From: Cenococcum geophilum 1.58
Taxonomy: Eukaryota; Ascomycota; Dothideomycetes; Gloniales; Gloniaceae
DNA length: 64,000 nucleotides
NCBI GenBank assembly: GCA_001692895.1
Contig: KV748208.1
Span: forward strand, 1,798,001-1,862,000
Direction of reading: 5' to 3'
The notes under the pieces are model-generated. The model ran no database searches. It saw only the letters and a program-made list of their open reading frames with translations, and was not told the DNA's origin. Positions 32,221-44,500 of this stretch are shown in pieces (position 1 is the first letter of the stretch; each line of letters starts with the position of its first letter). The translations under genes and the position numbers were made by a program.

Positions 32221-33760
32221 TTACTGTAGATGAGCTTAATAAGATTCTAACTAATCCGGTAGCTGCCAAAAAGTACGACGATAAGGAAGTTTAACACTTT
32301 TATATACCGCCGGAACGGAATATAGTAAGAGCCTCGCGGCGTGCGGGCGTAGCTCCCCCTATATTACGAGGCCAGCCACCCGCTAAGAGGCCTTAATTAC
32401 TAGAGACTTCAGTATATAAGCCTTTAGTAGAGAGTGAAGAGGAGTTGGCTTTAAGGCTTTAAACGGAGCAGGAGGAATATATAGTGAAGCCTTTAGGCGG
32501 AGGCTTATTCTTTAAGTATCGCCTAGTGTTATTAGTAAAGCTTTAAAAGACAAGTCGCTTAACTATTATATTGGCTTATATATTTCCTAAGGCTCGCCTT
32601 AGCCTCTTAGCGATATATAATCGCGAAGTTCTTCTTAAAATTAATAAGGCTTTACAGCAGAAGTTTACTGGTTGTACTTTTTAAAGGAAGTTGTGTAATG
32701 CTACCATAAAGCTTACCGGGCGATTGAACTCTACTAGATCTACGTTCTATCTTAATTTAAGCCGTATAATTAATTGGATTAATTCCGAAGAAGAACTCTT
32801 AAGAGTGGCGAAAGGGTGTTATAATCGCGACGACGGCTTATTTAAGCGGCTTAAAGTTGAACTCGCTATAGATTATATTAAGATAATTAAGTAGTAAGCT
32901 GCTTGTGCTCCTGCCCGTTCCTCTATAGTAATATAATTAGCTTTACAGTCGGCTCTAGAATCCTTATAGAGCTCTTTACTAAATACGCTATAGCTAGTAG
33001 ATGGTAATATTACCGCTTTCTTTATAATTCCTAAAATAAGCTTTATAAAGGTATCTTAACGGTAGCAGTGTTGTAAAAACTGCGGTAGTAACTAGTGCTA
33101 GGTATATTAGCAAGTTAATTATAAGCTTATATAGGAGGATGTAAGAGAATAGGGTTGGGCAATTAATTAAGGCCTTACTACTAAATATACTCCTCCGGTT
33201 AGCTTAATATAGAAGCTTCTTAAGAGGAAGACGGGCAGTAAAAAGAAGGAGCAGCTTACCTCTAAGGCCTCTACACTAAGTACTCTGGGCGTTATTAACT
33301 AATTCTATATTAACCTAACTAGCAGTTACTATAGGCGCCCATCTATACTTCTAGCGGCCTCGCTTTCTAGCTTAAAGTTATTACTAATTGCTCCTCTACT
33401 ATATCCTTAAGGCTTTAATCGGCTTGTAGATTTATAGAAGTATTTTAAGTAGTATAAGAAGGCGGTAGAAGACTTAAAGGCCTAGAAGGAAGATATTAAC
33501 GCTGCCTACTAAGTTGCTTTTACTAAGCGGTGGGATTTAAAGACAATTAAAGAGCAGAAGCTAGATAAGCAAGGAAAGACACCAATTGAGGTAATAATTA
33601 AGGTAGGCGTTCCAGAGGCAATTGCTAAGAGATTATAAGTAGATATTAAGGAGTAGAGAAGTTTAAGAGGCGTACATAGTGGTAATCTAGAAAGCCTTAG
33701 GCTCGGCTAGTAGTAGATTTTTAACTTAAGTATGCGCCTACTTGCAGGCACCTATTATAA
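32221..33760 (+). pseudogene. Unknown roughly 500-codon second ORF of the mariner-type element
   Basis: One plus-strand frame continues for about 1.5 kb with many TAA/TAG but no frameshift. Legible parts: 'FTVDELNKILTNPVAAKKYD', 'VESEEELALRL', 'KALQQKFTGCTF', an intact stretch at 32691-32893 ('RIINWINSEEELLRVAKGCY'), a CxxC-containing segment 'CCKNCGSN' near 33075 and a Lys-rich C-terminus. I do not recognise the family. It may be a DNA-binding accessory protein, captured cargo, or a nested element. Confidence 0.5.
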
Positions 33761-33949
33761 TATACTCTTTTAGTAGTAATTCTTATATAAATTAAATATT
33801 ATAAGCTTAAGGTATAGCCACGCCTTCCTTCGTATAATAAAATCTCACTCTCCTTTACTAATATACCCGCTATGGCGGAAATAAGCTTTTGCGTTGTTAG
33901 ATTTACTTCCTATAATCTTTATATACTAACTTAGAAAGCTATTAAAGCT

Positions 33950-34880
33950 ATTACCCTATTACTTTAGCACCTCCTTCCATATAATAAAGTATTGTTAAAT
34001 AAACTCCTTTAGCTTACTAAAGAACTCCTTAATTAGATTTAGATCGGGTAAGTATATAGGCAAGTATATAAGCTTTACGCTAGCTCGCTTAAAGAGGGGG
34101 CTAATATAGGCTAAGTAATAAAAGCTCGCGTTATTTATAACGACTACTAATCTTAGTTTTAGATAAGGATTATAATAAGGTAGAAAAACATGCTTAATCT
34201 AGTAGTCGTAGCCCTCTAAATTTATTAAGCTAGTATATACTAACGATACTAGTACGCCGTTAACGGTATAGGCAGGTAGTATATTAACTCGCTACTTATT
34301 ATAATTATATAGTGTATATAAAACTAGTGTAACTCCTACCGGTAACTAAGACGCCTTTTATATACCCGTTTTTAAGTTAGCTCTAGATTCGTCTATAAAC
34401 ACTAACTAATTAACGGTAAACTGTGAGATTATGGCCTAGAATAAGGTGCGATCCTCCTAGCTTTACTTGCGGGCGACTTAACAAGCCTTATATATAGTTA
34501 GTAACTTCCTTAAGTACGCCCGTAAAAGCTTTCTTACCAGCTTCCAGCTCTAGCCAGCGACTCTTAGTTCTGCACTAAGCGTCTGCCTACTTATAGCTAC
34601 CTAAAACCGATTGTAGATAAACTATATTATCTCGTTAAGATACAAGTTCGGAGCCTTATATAGTTAGCAGAGCAATGCGACAATTATCTCATTACTTAGT
34701 ATACGTCTCAACTTATATTTGCAACCGAGCCTTATTTTTCTATACAGCCTTATCTTCTTCCGAATACGTTGGATTGCCTTAGGAGAGCAATCGGCTTAAC
34801 GGGCGCATATACGCTTACTGGCGCCGGCTGCAAGAAGGATTTCAATAAAGGCGTACTGCCAGTCACCCATATTTGGAGCC
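33950..34880 (-). pseudogene. Tc1/mariner transposase relic (DDE_3 type)
   Basis: The minus-strand frame has 'QFTVN' then 'VFIDESRANLKTG' (first catalytic Asp), 'ILPAYTVNGVLVSLVY', 'LRLVVVINNASFYY' (second Asp position now Asn, a G-to-A effect) and 'LPDLNLIKEFFSKLKEF' around the final acidic position. Stops are TAG/TAA only. Inactive. Confidence 0.75.
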
Positions 34881-35198
34881 ATATTAAGGAAGGTAACGGG
34901 GTAAAACACTAAGATCTAGAGGTGATATCACAATTTGGTGAGGGAGAGAAGTTCAGGATAGCTTCAAAATTGAGCTCCGAGCTCCGAATTGATGTGGGCC
35001 GTGGCTTAAGCCCTGGCCACGTACTACACCGCTTTCTGCTAGCTCTACATACTAATTTAGCTGCAGACGAAGCGAAATTAGGTGTGTGGTGTTGCGCGCG
35101 CACGGGGGGGGGGACACCGAAGCTGGTACAAGCTGTATAGTGCGGTGTTGTGTGGTATATTGTAGCGGTAGTGGTGGTGGTAGTGGTGGCGGTTGTGG

Positions 35199-35485
35199 TA
35201 GAGGTCGTCTGCAGCGCGGTGGCTGTAGACAGGTTGTGGAGGTCGTCTGCAGCGCGATGGCTGTAGACAGGTTGTGGTAGAGGTCGTCTGCAGCGCGATG
35301 GCTGTAGATAGGTTGTGGTAGAGGTTGTCTGCAGCGCGATGGCTGTAGACAGGTGATGGTGGAGGTTGTCTGCAGCGTGATGGCTGTAGACAGGTTGTGG
35401 AGGTCGTCTGCAGTGCGATGGCTGTAGACAGGTGATGGTGGAGGTCGTCTGCAGCGTGATGGCTGTAGACTGGTTGTAGTAGAGG
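35199..35485. repeat. Minisatellite, about seven units of 39-42 bp
   Basis: Units of the form gaggtcgtctgcagcgcgat followed by ggctgtagacaggt and a variable ggttgtgg/tgatgg spacer, starting about 60 bp outside the right arm of the mariner-type element and preceded by a GGT-rich tract. GC-rich and not RIP-like. Confidence 0.85.
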
Positions 35486-36364
35486 TTGTGATGTGTCTGG
35501 TATTTGGCGTCCGGTGACGTGTCCTTAGGAGCGAAGGGGGAGACGACGACTTAAACTTCGTTTCTTTAATACTGCTTTCACTTTTTCTTTAAGTGTAGGG
35601 CACCCACGCCTTTTATGCCTATAATAATATTAGTATTACGTGTATAGATTAATAGATAACTCTACCTCTATAACAAATCTTTCTGACTAAATTCTTCTTT
35701 ATAGTGCGGGCATTTTTTATAATTGCGCTGCTTGCTATGGCACTATAATTGCTTAGTATATACTCTAACTAATATTAAATTATTCTTACCGGCCTATGCC
35801 TTTAAAGATTAGTACTTCTTATAAACTCTCTTTTATACCTAGTATATAAGCATTTATAAGGTTCTACTTAGGTAAGGTTATAAGTTAGTAAATAAATTTT
35901 AAGATTGCTAAGTCTTATAAATCTTCTTTTACAACCAGAATATATGCACTTATAAGGTCTTCTCTAGTTAGGGTTATATATTTCCAAATAATCTTTATAG
36001 TTTTTATATAATAGTAATCTGTAATATATTTCGCATTTCTTTTTCGCTATTAAGTAGGTTTTAATAGATAAAGAAATAGGGTAGGGCATAGAAAGAGATA
36101 GCTAAGTTTATAGGGAGCGGCTATTATACAGCAATTATATAGGACAGCTGGGCGTACTATTTTCGTTAACGTGTTAGGTGTCTTTTATATAGTTAGTAGC
36201 GCAACTAAAGTCTATATAGACTACAACGTGGCTTAACGAGGCGCTATTAAAGCTAACTTATAATAAGAAACCTTTATGTTCTTTAGCTTATTATAAGGTG
36301 GAGCTATTTTAGTTTCCTAACTTCGCTTACTAGTCCAGCTTAGGGAAAATTAGGAGGATCATAT
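35486..36364. other. AT-rich, nothing identified
   Basis: RIP-like sequence between the minisatellite and the piggyBac relic. Short related motifs (cttataaggt and tataagcatttataagg) recur between 35840 and 35980. Confidence 0.4.
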
Positions 36365-38616
36365 CCCATGCGCTGTTGATAAAGGCGTCCAAATAGACGA
36401 GCCAACCAAAGGCATTAAATCAAATGGAGTCTTGGCAAAATGAGGTCATAGGTTTAATCAATTAGTGAGGCTCCAAATCATTATAATAAATCTCAAATTT
36501 GCTATACTATCGTCTCTATCGTGACTAGATTAAGGTAACGTGTTCCTGCCAGCAAGGTCCTTCTTTGCAGAGCGGTATATTGCATAGAGCACACCCAAAT
36601 CGTGTTCTTGGAGGACGACGTCGTCTTACCCACTCCTTACTATCGCGAGCTTTCTGTGTAGTGTTCACCGAAAGCTCCATAAGAGGCTTCCTTTTGAATC
36701 CTTCCTTTGTAGCTCCTCTGCCTGCAGTCACACAGGCTGCGCAGCTAGGCTTCTTAGGAAACAGTCGAACAGGGCCCTGCCCGTGCTCCTCTGCGGGTGC
36801 CTTATGTATATCCTTTTCCTCCATTATAGCAACGCGACCGGGGGGGTTGGTAAGACGTTCGCCGTGGTCGAATAAGGCCTCAACGAGGTCCTCGCGGAAA
36901 GCTTTATAGGCGCTGCGCTTTAGCCAGCAGCCAGGGATAGATTTAGTAGAGAGTTTATAGCAATTAGCAACAGTTATATTAAGGAGGAAGTAGTAGAGAG
37001 GTTTCCAGGCCTTTAAATACGTCCTTTACGTGTTGTAATAAGACCTTAATTAGTCAGCTTGGTCAACACCGCCCATAAAGTGGTTATACATATCAATAAA
37101 CTGTGGTATTAAGAGCTCCTTTATAGCCTGGTCGCCAAAGATCTTCCGGGTCTAGCGGGCGCCAGATATAGTTGTAGCTGGGCGTCATCGAGTTTGTTAA
37201 ACCTCAACTCTACCTAGCGATGTATAACATCAGAGCTCGCAGAACTTTATTTTTAGGAGGCCAACTCACCCGAATCAACTATACTCATAAAAAGCACTAT
37301 ATCGGCGTCCTTCCAAGCAAACTCCATAACAGAACCGTCTTTTAAAAGCCTTCCGTATAATTTACCCCATTCAATTTAGCCCGAATGCACTAGCTTAAGA
37401 TCTGCGAGTGACCGATTAATCTATTCAGGACCCTCCTTTTTTAACCGCTTGGCAGGTATACTGGAGTTATTCTCCCATTCCTCCACTACCTTACGTCTTG
37501 TCTTGGTTGTTCGTACTGTTCCTACAGCCCCAATTCCTTCCTCGCGAAGCTGGTTAAGTAGCTTAACACTTATAAAATAAAAAGGTTATCTAGCCAGACA
37601 ATATATTTATGCTTATTAAAATATCATTTACCGTCGAGCTCCTGTAGGAGAAGATCTAACACTACTACCTACGTCTTTGAAAATCCCTTTTCCTTTATTC
37701 AATATTTGTCTAAATTAATAGGGCCCTTCTTATTACCCTTTGCATGCCAAAGCCAGTCTAGAATATAGCCCTAATTGGCCACGACCTATATCTTAAAGCC
37801 TTCTAGTGTAGGTTTACTCGGAATATTAATAGTTTCAAAAGCTCGGCCGGTAAACCAAGCAATCGTCTCGTTAACAGCGAGGTGAGTTCTAGGCTTCCAA
37901 TATTGCCGGAAGCGGTCGCGTAAGGTATCACTAAGTGTCGCAATCTTATAGAAAGGGGACTCCTTTGTCTTATTGTTAGGGCGCTTAGGTAGTAATATAT
38001 AAAGCTTTAAATTAATCTGCTGCTAACGGTCCTTACTAATATATTCCCTAACAGCAAAATAATCGACTCTTCTTCTACGGGTTTTCGTCCAATATTCTCC
38101 AATGTCTAATTCTGGTGATAACCCTATATAAATTGTCACTGCCAAGTATGTAAGAAGCTCCTTTGCAGTAGTTGGCTTCTATTTATAAGGTCTCCGAACT
38201 TTCCTACTTTTATCCTTATATTCTTAGTAGGGATAAAGCCTTACATACTCGTTTATATAAGCTGCTAGCTCTTTAAGTAAGTTGTCCGTCCATATAAGCT
38301 TAAATAAGGCAAGAGGATCAGTCGGATCTATATGGGGTGGTAGATTTAGAGCTCCATTAGTATGAGGATTGATAGGTAAGGGGTCGAATTTAGGCAGTGG
38401 CCAGGGCTCTAGCGGTGGGATTTTGGCCCGCTTATTCTTTGGAACAATATATTAATCAGGTTGCACAAGATCTGCATCATTAGAAGTACGTTTTCGACCC
38501 ATTGTAGTGATATAATTAAGGTAGAAAGCTACATAGATCCTATACTAGAGGCGTTTATTGATGTTTTGGTGTTCGTGCACGGGCCACATTTATTGGACGC
38601 CTCAACAGCGCATGGG
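36365..38616 (-). mobile_element. piggyBac-like DNA transposon, degraded
   Basis: 2.25 kb bounded by inverted ends: cccatgcgctgttgataaag at 36365 and, inverted, cccatgcgctgttgaggcgt from 38616. Termini starting CCC fit piggyBac. The flanks (atat / atag) do not show an intact TTAA duplication. It contains a piggyBac transposase relic. Confidence 0.75.
36525..38502 (-). pseudogene. piggyBac (DDE_Tnp_1_7) transposase relic
   Basis: Starts at ATG 38502 ('MGRKRTSNDADLVQPD', then TAA). Recognisable parts are 'HIDPTDPLALFKLIWTDNLL' (start of the DDE_Tnp_1_7 domain), 'LTYLAVTIYIGLSPE' and 'PRTHLAVNETIAWFTGRA' (the piggyBac 'DE' catalytic region). 'VVANQGYILDWLWHA' and 'KYIVWLDNLF' follow, then a C-terminal Cys-rich domain at 36824-36525 with 'SCAACVTAGR' and 'FGCALCNIPLCKEGPCWQEH'. 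The C-terminal 99 codons are unbroken; the rest has scattered TAG/TAA and at least one frameshift relative to the start. The Cys-rich end binds the terminal repeats in this family. Confidence 0.85.
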
Positions 38617-39360
38617 ATAGCTATTTTTTCTTAGAGTAGAGTGTATCCGGAGTGCCTAGTGGATGGGGGTTCCCTGGTACTAACTGCTATATTAATTCCA
38701 TTAGATGGTCCTTAAATTAACTAATATACCTAATAAAATCTCCGTTTTGCCTTAATATATAGGATTTTCTAGCGCGGAATTTCGCTGTTTAGATATACAG
38801 ATAAGCATTCTAGCACTCTTTAATCCCTTAGATTTTTTGCATAATCTTCCCCGCTTAGTTAATTATATCTAGTTTATACGCTTTCTCTTTTATAAATACT
38901 TACCCTACTAACTAAGACCTCTTTAATGTTCACCAATTCTAATACTAATTTTACGACTATGATATGCTACAAAACCAATAATCCGCTAAAAAACGCGTCA
39001 GCATCGCCCTTTGGCATTAAGAAATAGTCTTAGAGAACGCCTACTTAAAATACGTTAACCCTACGCTTAAGGTCTTGTAAGCTTTAACCTACAAAAGGCC
39101 CTTCGCTGCGGCGTAGACCTTTTCTTAAACTACCGCCTAAACTACACATTTAAATATATAAGCTCCTTTTAGGCGAATCCACTAAAATACTAGTTATTAA
39201 GATAAAGTGGGAATTCCGATTATTATTCTAATACAAGTTAACAAAAGACCTCCATCCTCTTACAATATCCGCAACCCTCGCAATCTCCGCGGTACCCTAA
39301 AGCACTAACGGCGATTTAAAATCCGCAGCCGGCCCAACCTACAATGGCATTGGATACTAA
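38617..39360. other. AT-rich end of the degraded block
   Basis: RIP-like sequence with no identified gene. Composition returns to gene-island values at about 39360. Confidence 0.4.
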
Positions 39361-40518
39361 AACAAATGAGCGCTTTGATTGACGTCACTCATAATAAATT
39401 TTTTCCTTCATCATCAATCTTCCTCTAACGCTCATCGCTATCACCTTCCTGGGTCCCGCTCTCCCTCATCTCCACACTCTAATAATAGTTGCTATCGCCA
39501 CCCTATACTCCACTTAGCCTCACTACTCATTACAAACCACCAGCATTACTCCATTACCCAAGTCGTCTGCTACCCACCAGCCAGTCTTGGCCAGTTCAAT
39601 AATGTCTGTCCTCCTTCCTAACAGCACACAGAATATCCACTTCCCAGGCAACGCTCTAGAAATGCAGCCCTTCCCCTTTCCGGTAGCCGATCATCTTCTG
39701 CCCTGGGTTAGGGTCTTTTGTATATCACAACGGTTGCTATCGCTGTTGTGGAAGGAAAATAGGGCATGAAGCGGACAGACTTACTCCGCCTCAGCCCCCT
39801 TGTGTCCTGATGGGACTTGTTTGAAGACCCGGAACAGGTCCGAGACCCTGCGCCTGTGAAATTCTGTGTCGGAGGAATTTAGTGAAAGGAAACATGGCAT
39901 GAGAGGCGGGGGAATGCAGGTAAGAAGACCGGAAATGAGGGTGAGTGAGTGAGTGCTGTAATGTACTTTGTTTGGTCGCTTCAGATGAGCACCTGATTTG
40001 CCTAGAGGGCGGAGGTAGGGTGAGGCTTGAGTTAGTAAGAGTAATGGGAGGCCTTACTTTGGGATAGCTGTCGGAGAGCGAGCAGTGATGGGAGAGTCGG
40101 CGTCATCAAGATTGCTCTCTTTATCGGAAATCTCCAACATTTCTGTTGGGTTACTATTGCTTTTCCAATGACATAAAATGCCTCCAAAGATCGGGCAGTG
40201 GCGTGCTCTTCTTTACAAACACCTCTAGGGTATCCCTGTTGTGTAAGTGCTCGATCCGACGCATCTTCGCCTTCACTTAAACTTTCTCTTACCCCCCAAA
40301 TGGCCATCTCCTCATTCGGGGGAAGAATGTCATGTCTTATGGTTCTAGAAAGCCAATGGCCGCATTAAAAGGCGGGAGGGAAGTTCTAGAAGTTAAAGGG
40401 TAAAGCACCACAGATGGTACCAAAGCCGTGGCCATATGAATTCGTTTGCGGCGCACTGTTGCATGAGTCGTACCTTGCAACACCGGTGTATCCATAGCAC
40501 AAAATTGCCCTCAAACAA
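39361..40518. other. Intergenic, no gene recognised
   Basis: GC-balanced 1.1 kb. Small frames at 39379-39769 (plus) and 40032-40307 (minus) lack recognisable features. It contains the 3' flank of the deacetylase gene. Confidence 0.4.
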
Positions 40519-41307
40519 TTAGGCCCTCGCCTCTCTCAGCAACTCCGAAACAGTAACAATCCGATACCCTCTCCTCCTCATCTCCGGCAACACCTTTCTC
40601 AGCATGGGCACCGTGTACCCCCTCCGATCATGACAGATTACAATCCCCCCCGGCTTCAGCATACTTAGAACATGCCCCGCATTAACCCTCCAATACGGGA
40701 TCTGCGGATCATGAGGATAGATACTCCCAAGCACAAGCCTGTACCCCAAGCGCCCCAGCATCTCGCGCATCTTAGTGCTGAAGAACCCCGACCCAGGGCG
40801 GAAGAACTTAGGCGCCTCGCCAGCTCCAACAGCGGCGTACGCAGCATCGAGTTTCTCTTCCACGGTCTGGATCTGCTCGACGAGCGTGGCGTCGGCGAGA
40901 GACCGCGAGGGCTCGTCGTGCATGGCGTGGTTCCCCAGCTCGTTCCCGTTGCGAACGAGATCCTGCAGCGTCTCTTCGCGGCCTGAGACTTGCGAGCCGA
41001 TGATGAAGAAAGTGGCCGTTGCATCATTTGCCTTTAAGATCTCCATGATCTCGTCCGTATATTCGGACGGCGCGTCGTCGATTGTGAGCGCAATGGTTTT
41101 GGAGGATGTGTTAACCTGCCAGAGCACATCCGGCCAGCGCCGCTGGAAATAGCGGATTAGGAAGCCAGGCGGCTTGTAGATCATGTAGAGAGTTGCTATC
41201 ACGATGCACATGATGCTTAGGAGCGTAAGCATGGTGAAAAGACGGGAGCGGCGGGCTCTCCTGCGTAGCCTAGAGGGCAGACGGAAGAGAAAGGAGACAT
41301 GAGGCAT
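40519..41307 (-). CDS. Membrane-anchored NodB-type polysaccharide deacetylase
   Basis: 262 residues, single exon. A short basic cytosolic tail (residues 10-22, Arg-rich) precedes one hydrophobic segment at about 24-44, i.e. a type II membrane anchor, so the catalytic domain is probably in the secretory lumen or at the cell surface. NodB motifs: 'TIDDAPS' at 75-81 (TFDDGPS; metal-binding Asp78 and catalytic-base Asp77), 'NHAMHDEPS' at 126-134 (metal His residues) and 'RPGSGFF' at 170-176 (RPPYG-like). 'GGIVICHDRRG' at 220-230 is the C-terminal LxH motif. Family members remove N-acetyl groups from chitin or chitooligosaccharides with a divalent metal. Here motif 2 is altered (HxxH rather than HxxxH), so the substrate could differ. 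The compact length fits a catalytic domain without chitin-binding modules. Confidence 0.88.
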   Translation of the reverse strand: MPHVSFLFRLPSRLRRRARRSRLFTMLTLLSIMCIVIATLYMIYKPPGFLIRYFQRRWPDVLWQVNTSSKTIALTIDDAPSEYTDEIMEILKANDATATFFIIGSQVSGREETLQDLVRNGNELGNHAMHDEPSRSLADATLVEQIQTVEEKLDAAYAAVGAGEAPKFFRPGSGFFSTKMREMLGRLGYRLVLGSIYPHDPQIPYWRVNAGHVLSMLKPGGIVICHDRRGYTVPMLRKVLPEMRRRGYRIVTVSELLREARA

Positions 41308-41544
41308 GGAAGAGTCAACTTCCCATATTTCGTGTGTTAGAGGTAGGAGACGTTGCTAGGAGGCTGTTCAAGTGCCAGTTAAGGAGCGACAGTTGTAGAA
41401 AGCCCCCGCGCTAACGGCTCGGTGCACGTGACTGGGACATCCGTTGATATAAGAGGCTCGGATCTTCCTGTCCTTGGACGTAATTCAACTAAGCCGTGAG
41501 TTGCTCAGAGCTAAGCATTTTTTAATGTGAAGCTGAACTTTAGT

Positions 41545-44500
41545 CAGTGATCTTCTTGGACTGGAGTGGAGTGGATCTGAGCTCAAATCCACTCCATCCA
41601 GCTAGTAAATTGTTTGACTCCAAGAGCTCCTTGGAGCTCCAGTACATTTATATACTAAAAATAGAAAGGCTTGGCATCGGCATGGTGTTGTAAAAGGAAG
41701 AGTAGATGTAGAATAACTGACTAAAAGCTACCTATATTACTCCTTACCAATAACCTTAGTCTTATAGTTAATCTTAATAGCCGTATATTACTTATTTAGC
41801 TCCTCTTCCTTCTTATTAATTATGTCGTCTTCTACCTGATTAGAGGCCTCTATGGTAACCGCAGCAGCAAGCTAGGCCTTTGCCGCTTTCTTAAGGGACA
41901 CCCTTTTGCAAGGCTCTCCTACTAAGTTATCTACTTCCTTATCGTTAAATATACCCTTTGGCGGTGGCCTATACGCATGCCAAAGAACCTTATTTGCCTT
42001 AATAATATCTATTTATAATTGGGAGCGCCGGTCTTTAAGAAGAATCTTGTAGCTGCTAAAGAGTCGTTTATATTTATCGCTTATAGGAGGCACGGCTAAT
42101 ATATTAAGCGCAAATCGGGTGAGATTCGGCTGGCTCTTATAGCGATCCTGCCAGTATTATATGACGTTAAAGTGTTGGTTCTTAGTAAGAAGTACACGGT
42201 TGGTAGCAAGATATTCTTTAAAGCGATCAATTAATGTTGGGCTGTTATATTTAGGGTGAGTTGTTTTAAGGCGCTTGTGAGCTTGGGCGGAGGCATAGAT
42301 CTTCTCTCTCGTAACTAGCGGCTGTAGAGTTACTGGCGTAGATGAGGGTGGTAGTAGGAAGCTTTTGCCTTTATATTCGAGCTAGAGCTCTCTTACTGCC
42401 TCCTCTGCTTTTAAGATCTAAGCCGCCTTCTCTTTATACTGCGCCCATTAGTTATAAAACCACTACATCTTAAGCGTTGGGTTAAGAACAATTGCTGTAT
42501 AGTAAGCTCCTATATTATTAGCCTTAACGTAATACTTCTTATACTTTTGCTAGGCAGCCTCTATGTAGGTGGCTAAGTAGCAATAACCTTACGCCTCGGC
42601 CTTCTTCTTTAATTGCTTTAAGAGCTTAATAAACCTATGCTTAGTTCTTTTAAGCTTAAGCAAAAGCCAGTCTAGGGTTTGGAAGTAATTAGTAAGGCCG
42701 GTATGCTTGCCTTCTACTATTATAGTAGCCTTATAGAACGTTTCTAGGTAATTATATAGGTGTTTAAGTTATTTCCAATGGTGCTCTTAAAGTAGATCAT
42801 CCTTAGAAAGCTGCTTTGCACTTACTACTAGGTGGTAGCTACTATAGAACTTCGTAATACGTTCCTTATAGTTTAGAAAGCGTAATATAGCTAAGAACAA
42901 TGAGTTCTAACGCGTCTGGTTATTTTAAATGAGCTAATAGGTGGTTATATAAGTATATAAGAGGCGATTTAGTTAATTTTCCTTTAGATAAAATAAAATC
43001 CGACGCTAAGCTGCTGCTAAATCTTAACACTAAAGCTCTATATAAGATTTCTTACTTACCTCTAAGCCATTAAATTCTGCTAATAGGCCTCCTATTTTAA
43101 TCCTCTGAAAGAAACTACAACGCTAAGGAGTTATACGAATATATTGTATGAGGTTATGAAGCAATCCGACGGCTCCGCGCTTTTTCTATAACTCCTTAAC
43201 CTTCTTAAAGTCTATCTCGCGATAAGCCCTTGCTAATTCCTTATAAACTCCCTCCGCATTGCTTTTAATGATAAAGGCCTGGGTATAAAGGTTTGTAATA
43301 TGGCCAAAGTAATATAGTCGGCGTCCTTTGCGAAGCTTTGCTGATATATTTAGATATAGTGCATGAAGGATTGCGTTAATACACGTATCGTTCGACTCCG
43401 TATTATCGGCCATAAAATACCTAATATTACCTGTGATCCTATAGTTGCGAAATAGATCTATGAGGACGCCCGCTATATTCTCACCAGTATGCTCACCTAT
43501 AATTTCACAAAGCCTGAGAACAACGTGGCGACGCCTGCCGTCTTTGTTGATAAAATGGCCCACTACCCTAATAATCGCGTGCGTATTTGGTGACGTCTAT
43601 AGGTCAAAGGAAATCGATATTATACTGCGGGCGCTTTTAAGCTCTTTCCTTAATAACTCCTTCCGCTGTTTAAACGATTGTATAACCTATTCGCGAATCG
43701 TCTTCCCTACTTGTGGAAGAAACTTTTGGAGCCTAGGGTAGAGATAAAATAAGAGCTGTCGGAAGTAGGCGTTTTTAAATTGGAAGAAGGCAATATGGTA
43801 GCAAACAATCCATTGAATTAGGAGAGCCTTAAAGCCTTTAAAGTTGCGATTTAGATTAAGCGATCTAGCCTCTGGATACTGCTTAATCGTTGGCTGATCT
43901 GGCTCCTTCTTCTTGGAGAGAATCTCGCCCGTTACCTTATCTAATTGGTAATCTTTTATAAGGTGATCTATGGCCGTTAATCTTCCTGACGATACTACGC
44001 AGAGCTCTTGCTTATGCTTTAATTGCTCGCAAATATAGTAGTAGAAGAATATTTGCTGGTCTATAGAGGATTTTAACTGGATATCCTTACCCCACTTTTA
44101 AATGTATAAGGATTGTTGCTTGGTGTGCTTTGGAGCTTTAGTAAGAGCTTTACACCGAATATATTGCTTTCTATAAAGCTTAAACTTATTAAACGTTTTT
44201 GACTTATTAGCTTTTAGGTTAAAGCTCTTAGGCGTAAGAATTATGTTGTCGGATGTAGGGGGCGATTAAGTTGACAAATATCGATCTATGGTGGCAGTAA
44301 GAAGATAAGGATAAATTAATTAAAGTGACGACGATGATGATGACGACGACGACGGGGGCAGGAGGAACTACACTTGTATGTACCAGAGTTTTTAGATTAT
44401 ATAGCTCGTACACCCAATTAAAATCGGATCTTATTGTTGACGTCGCTAATTGGCTCTATCCTTATGTGACACCTACTAAATTGGGTTAGAGAATTGGAGC

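Larger units (their letters stand above)
31714..35135. mobile_element. Tc1/mariner-type element, 3.4 kb, with about 215-bp inverted repeats
   Basis: Left arm about 31714-31930 and right arm about 34915-35135 are inverted copies starting cagcttgtaccagcttcggt. They include a C/G homopolymer tract and gcgcgcgcaacaccac. TA precedes and follows (31712-31713 and 35136-35137). The arms keep high similarity and are less TA-rich than the interior. The interior holds a mariner transposase relic on the minus strand and an unrelated long frame on the plus strand. Confidence 0.8.

Noticed and set aside
36565-36909. Plus-strand 114-codon frame
   Set aside because: Antisense to the Cys-rich end of the piggyBac transposase, which is recognisable on the minus strand.
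17580-39300. Centromere or rDNA-like block as explanation for the AT-rich sequence
   Set aside because: The content is identifiable transposons and RIP-mutated genes; there is no higher-order satellite and no rRNA sequence. An AT-rich RIP compartment explains it, although centromeric location cannot be excluded from sequence alone.
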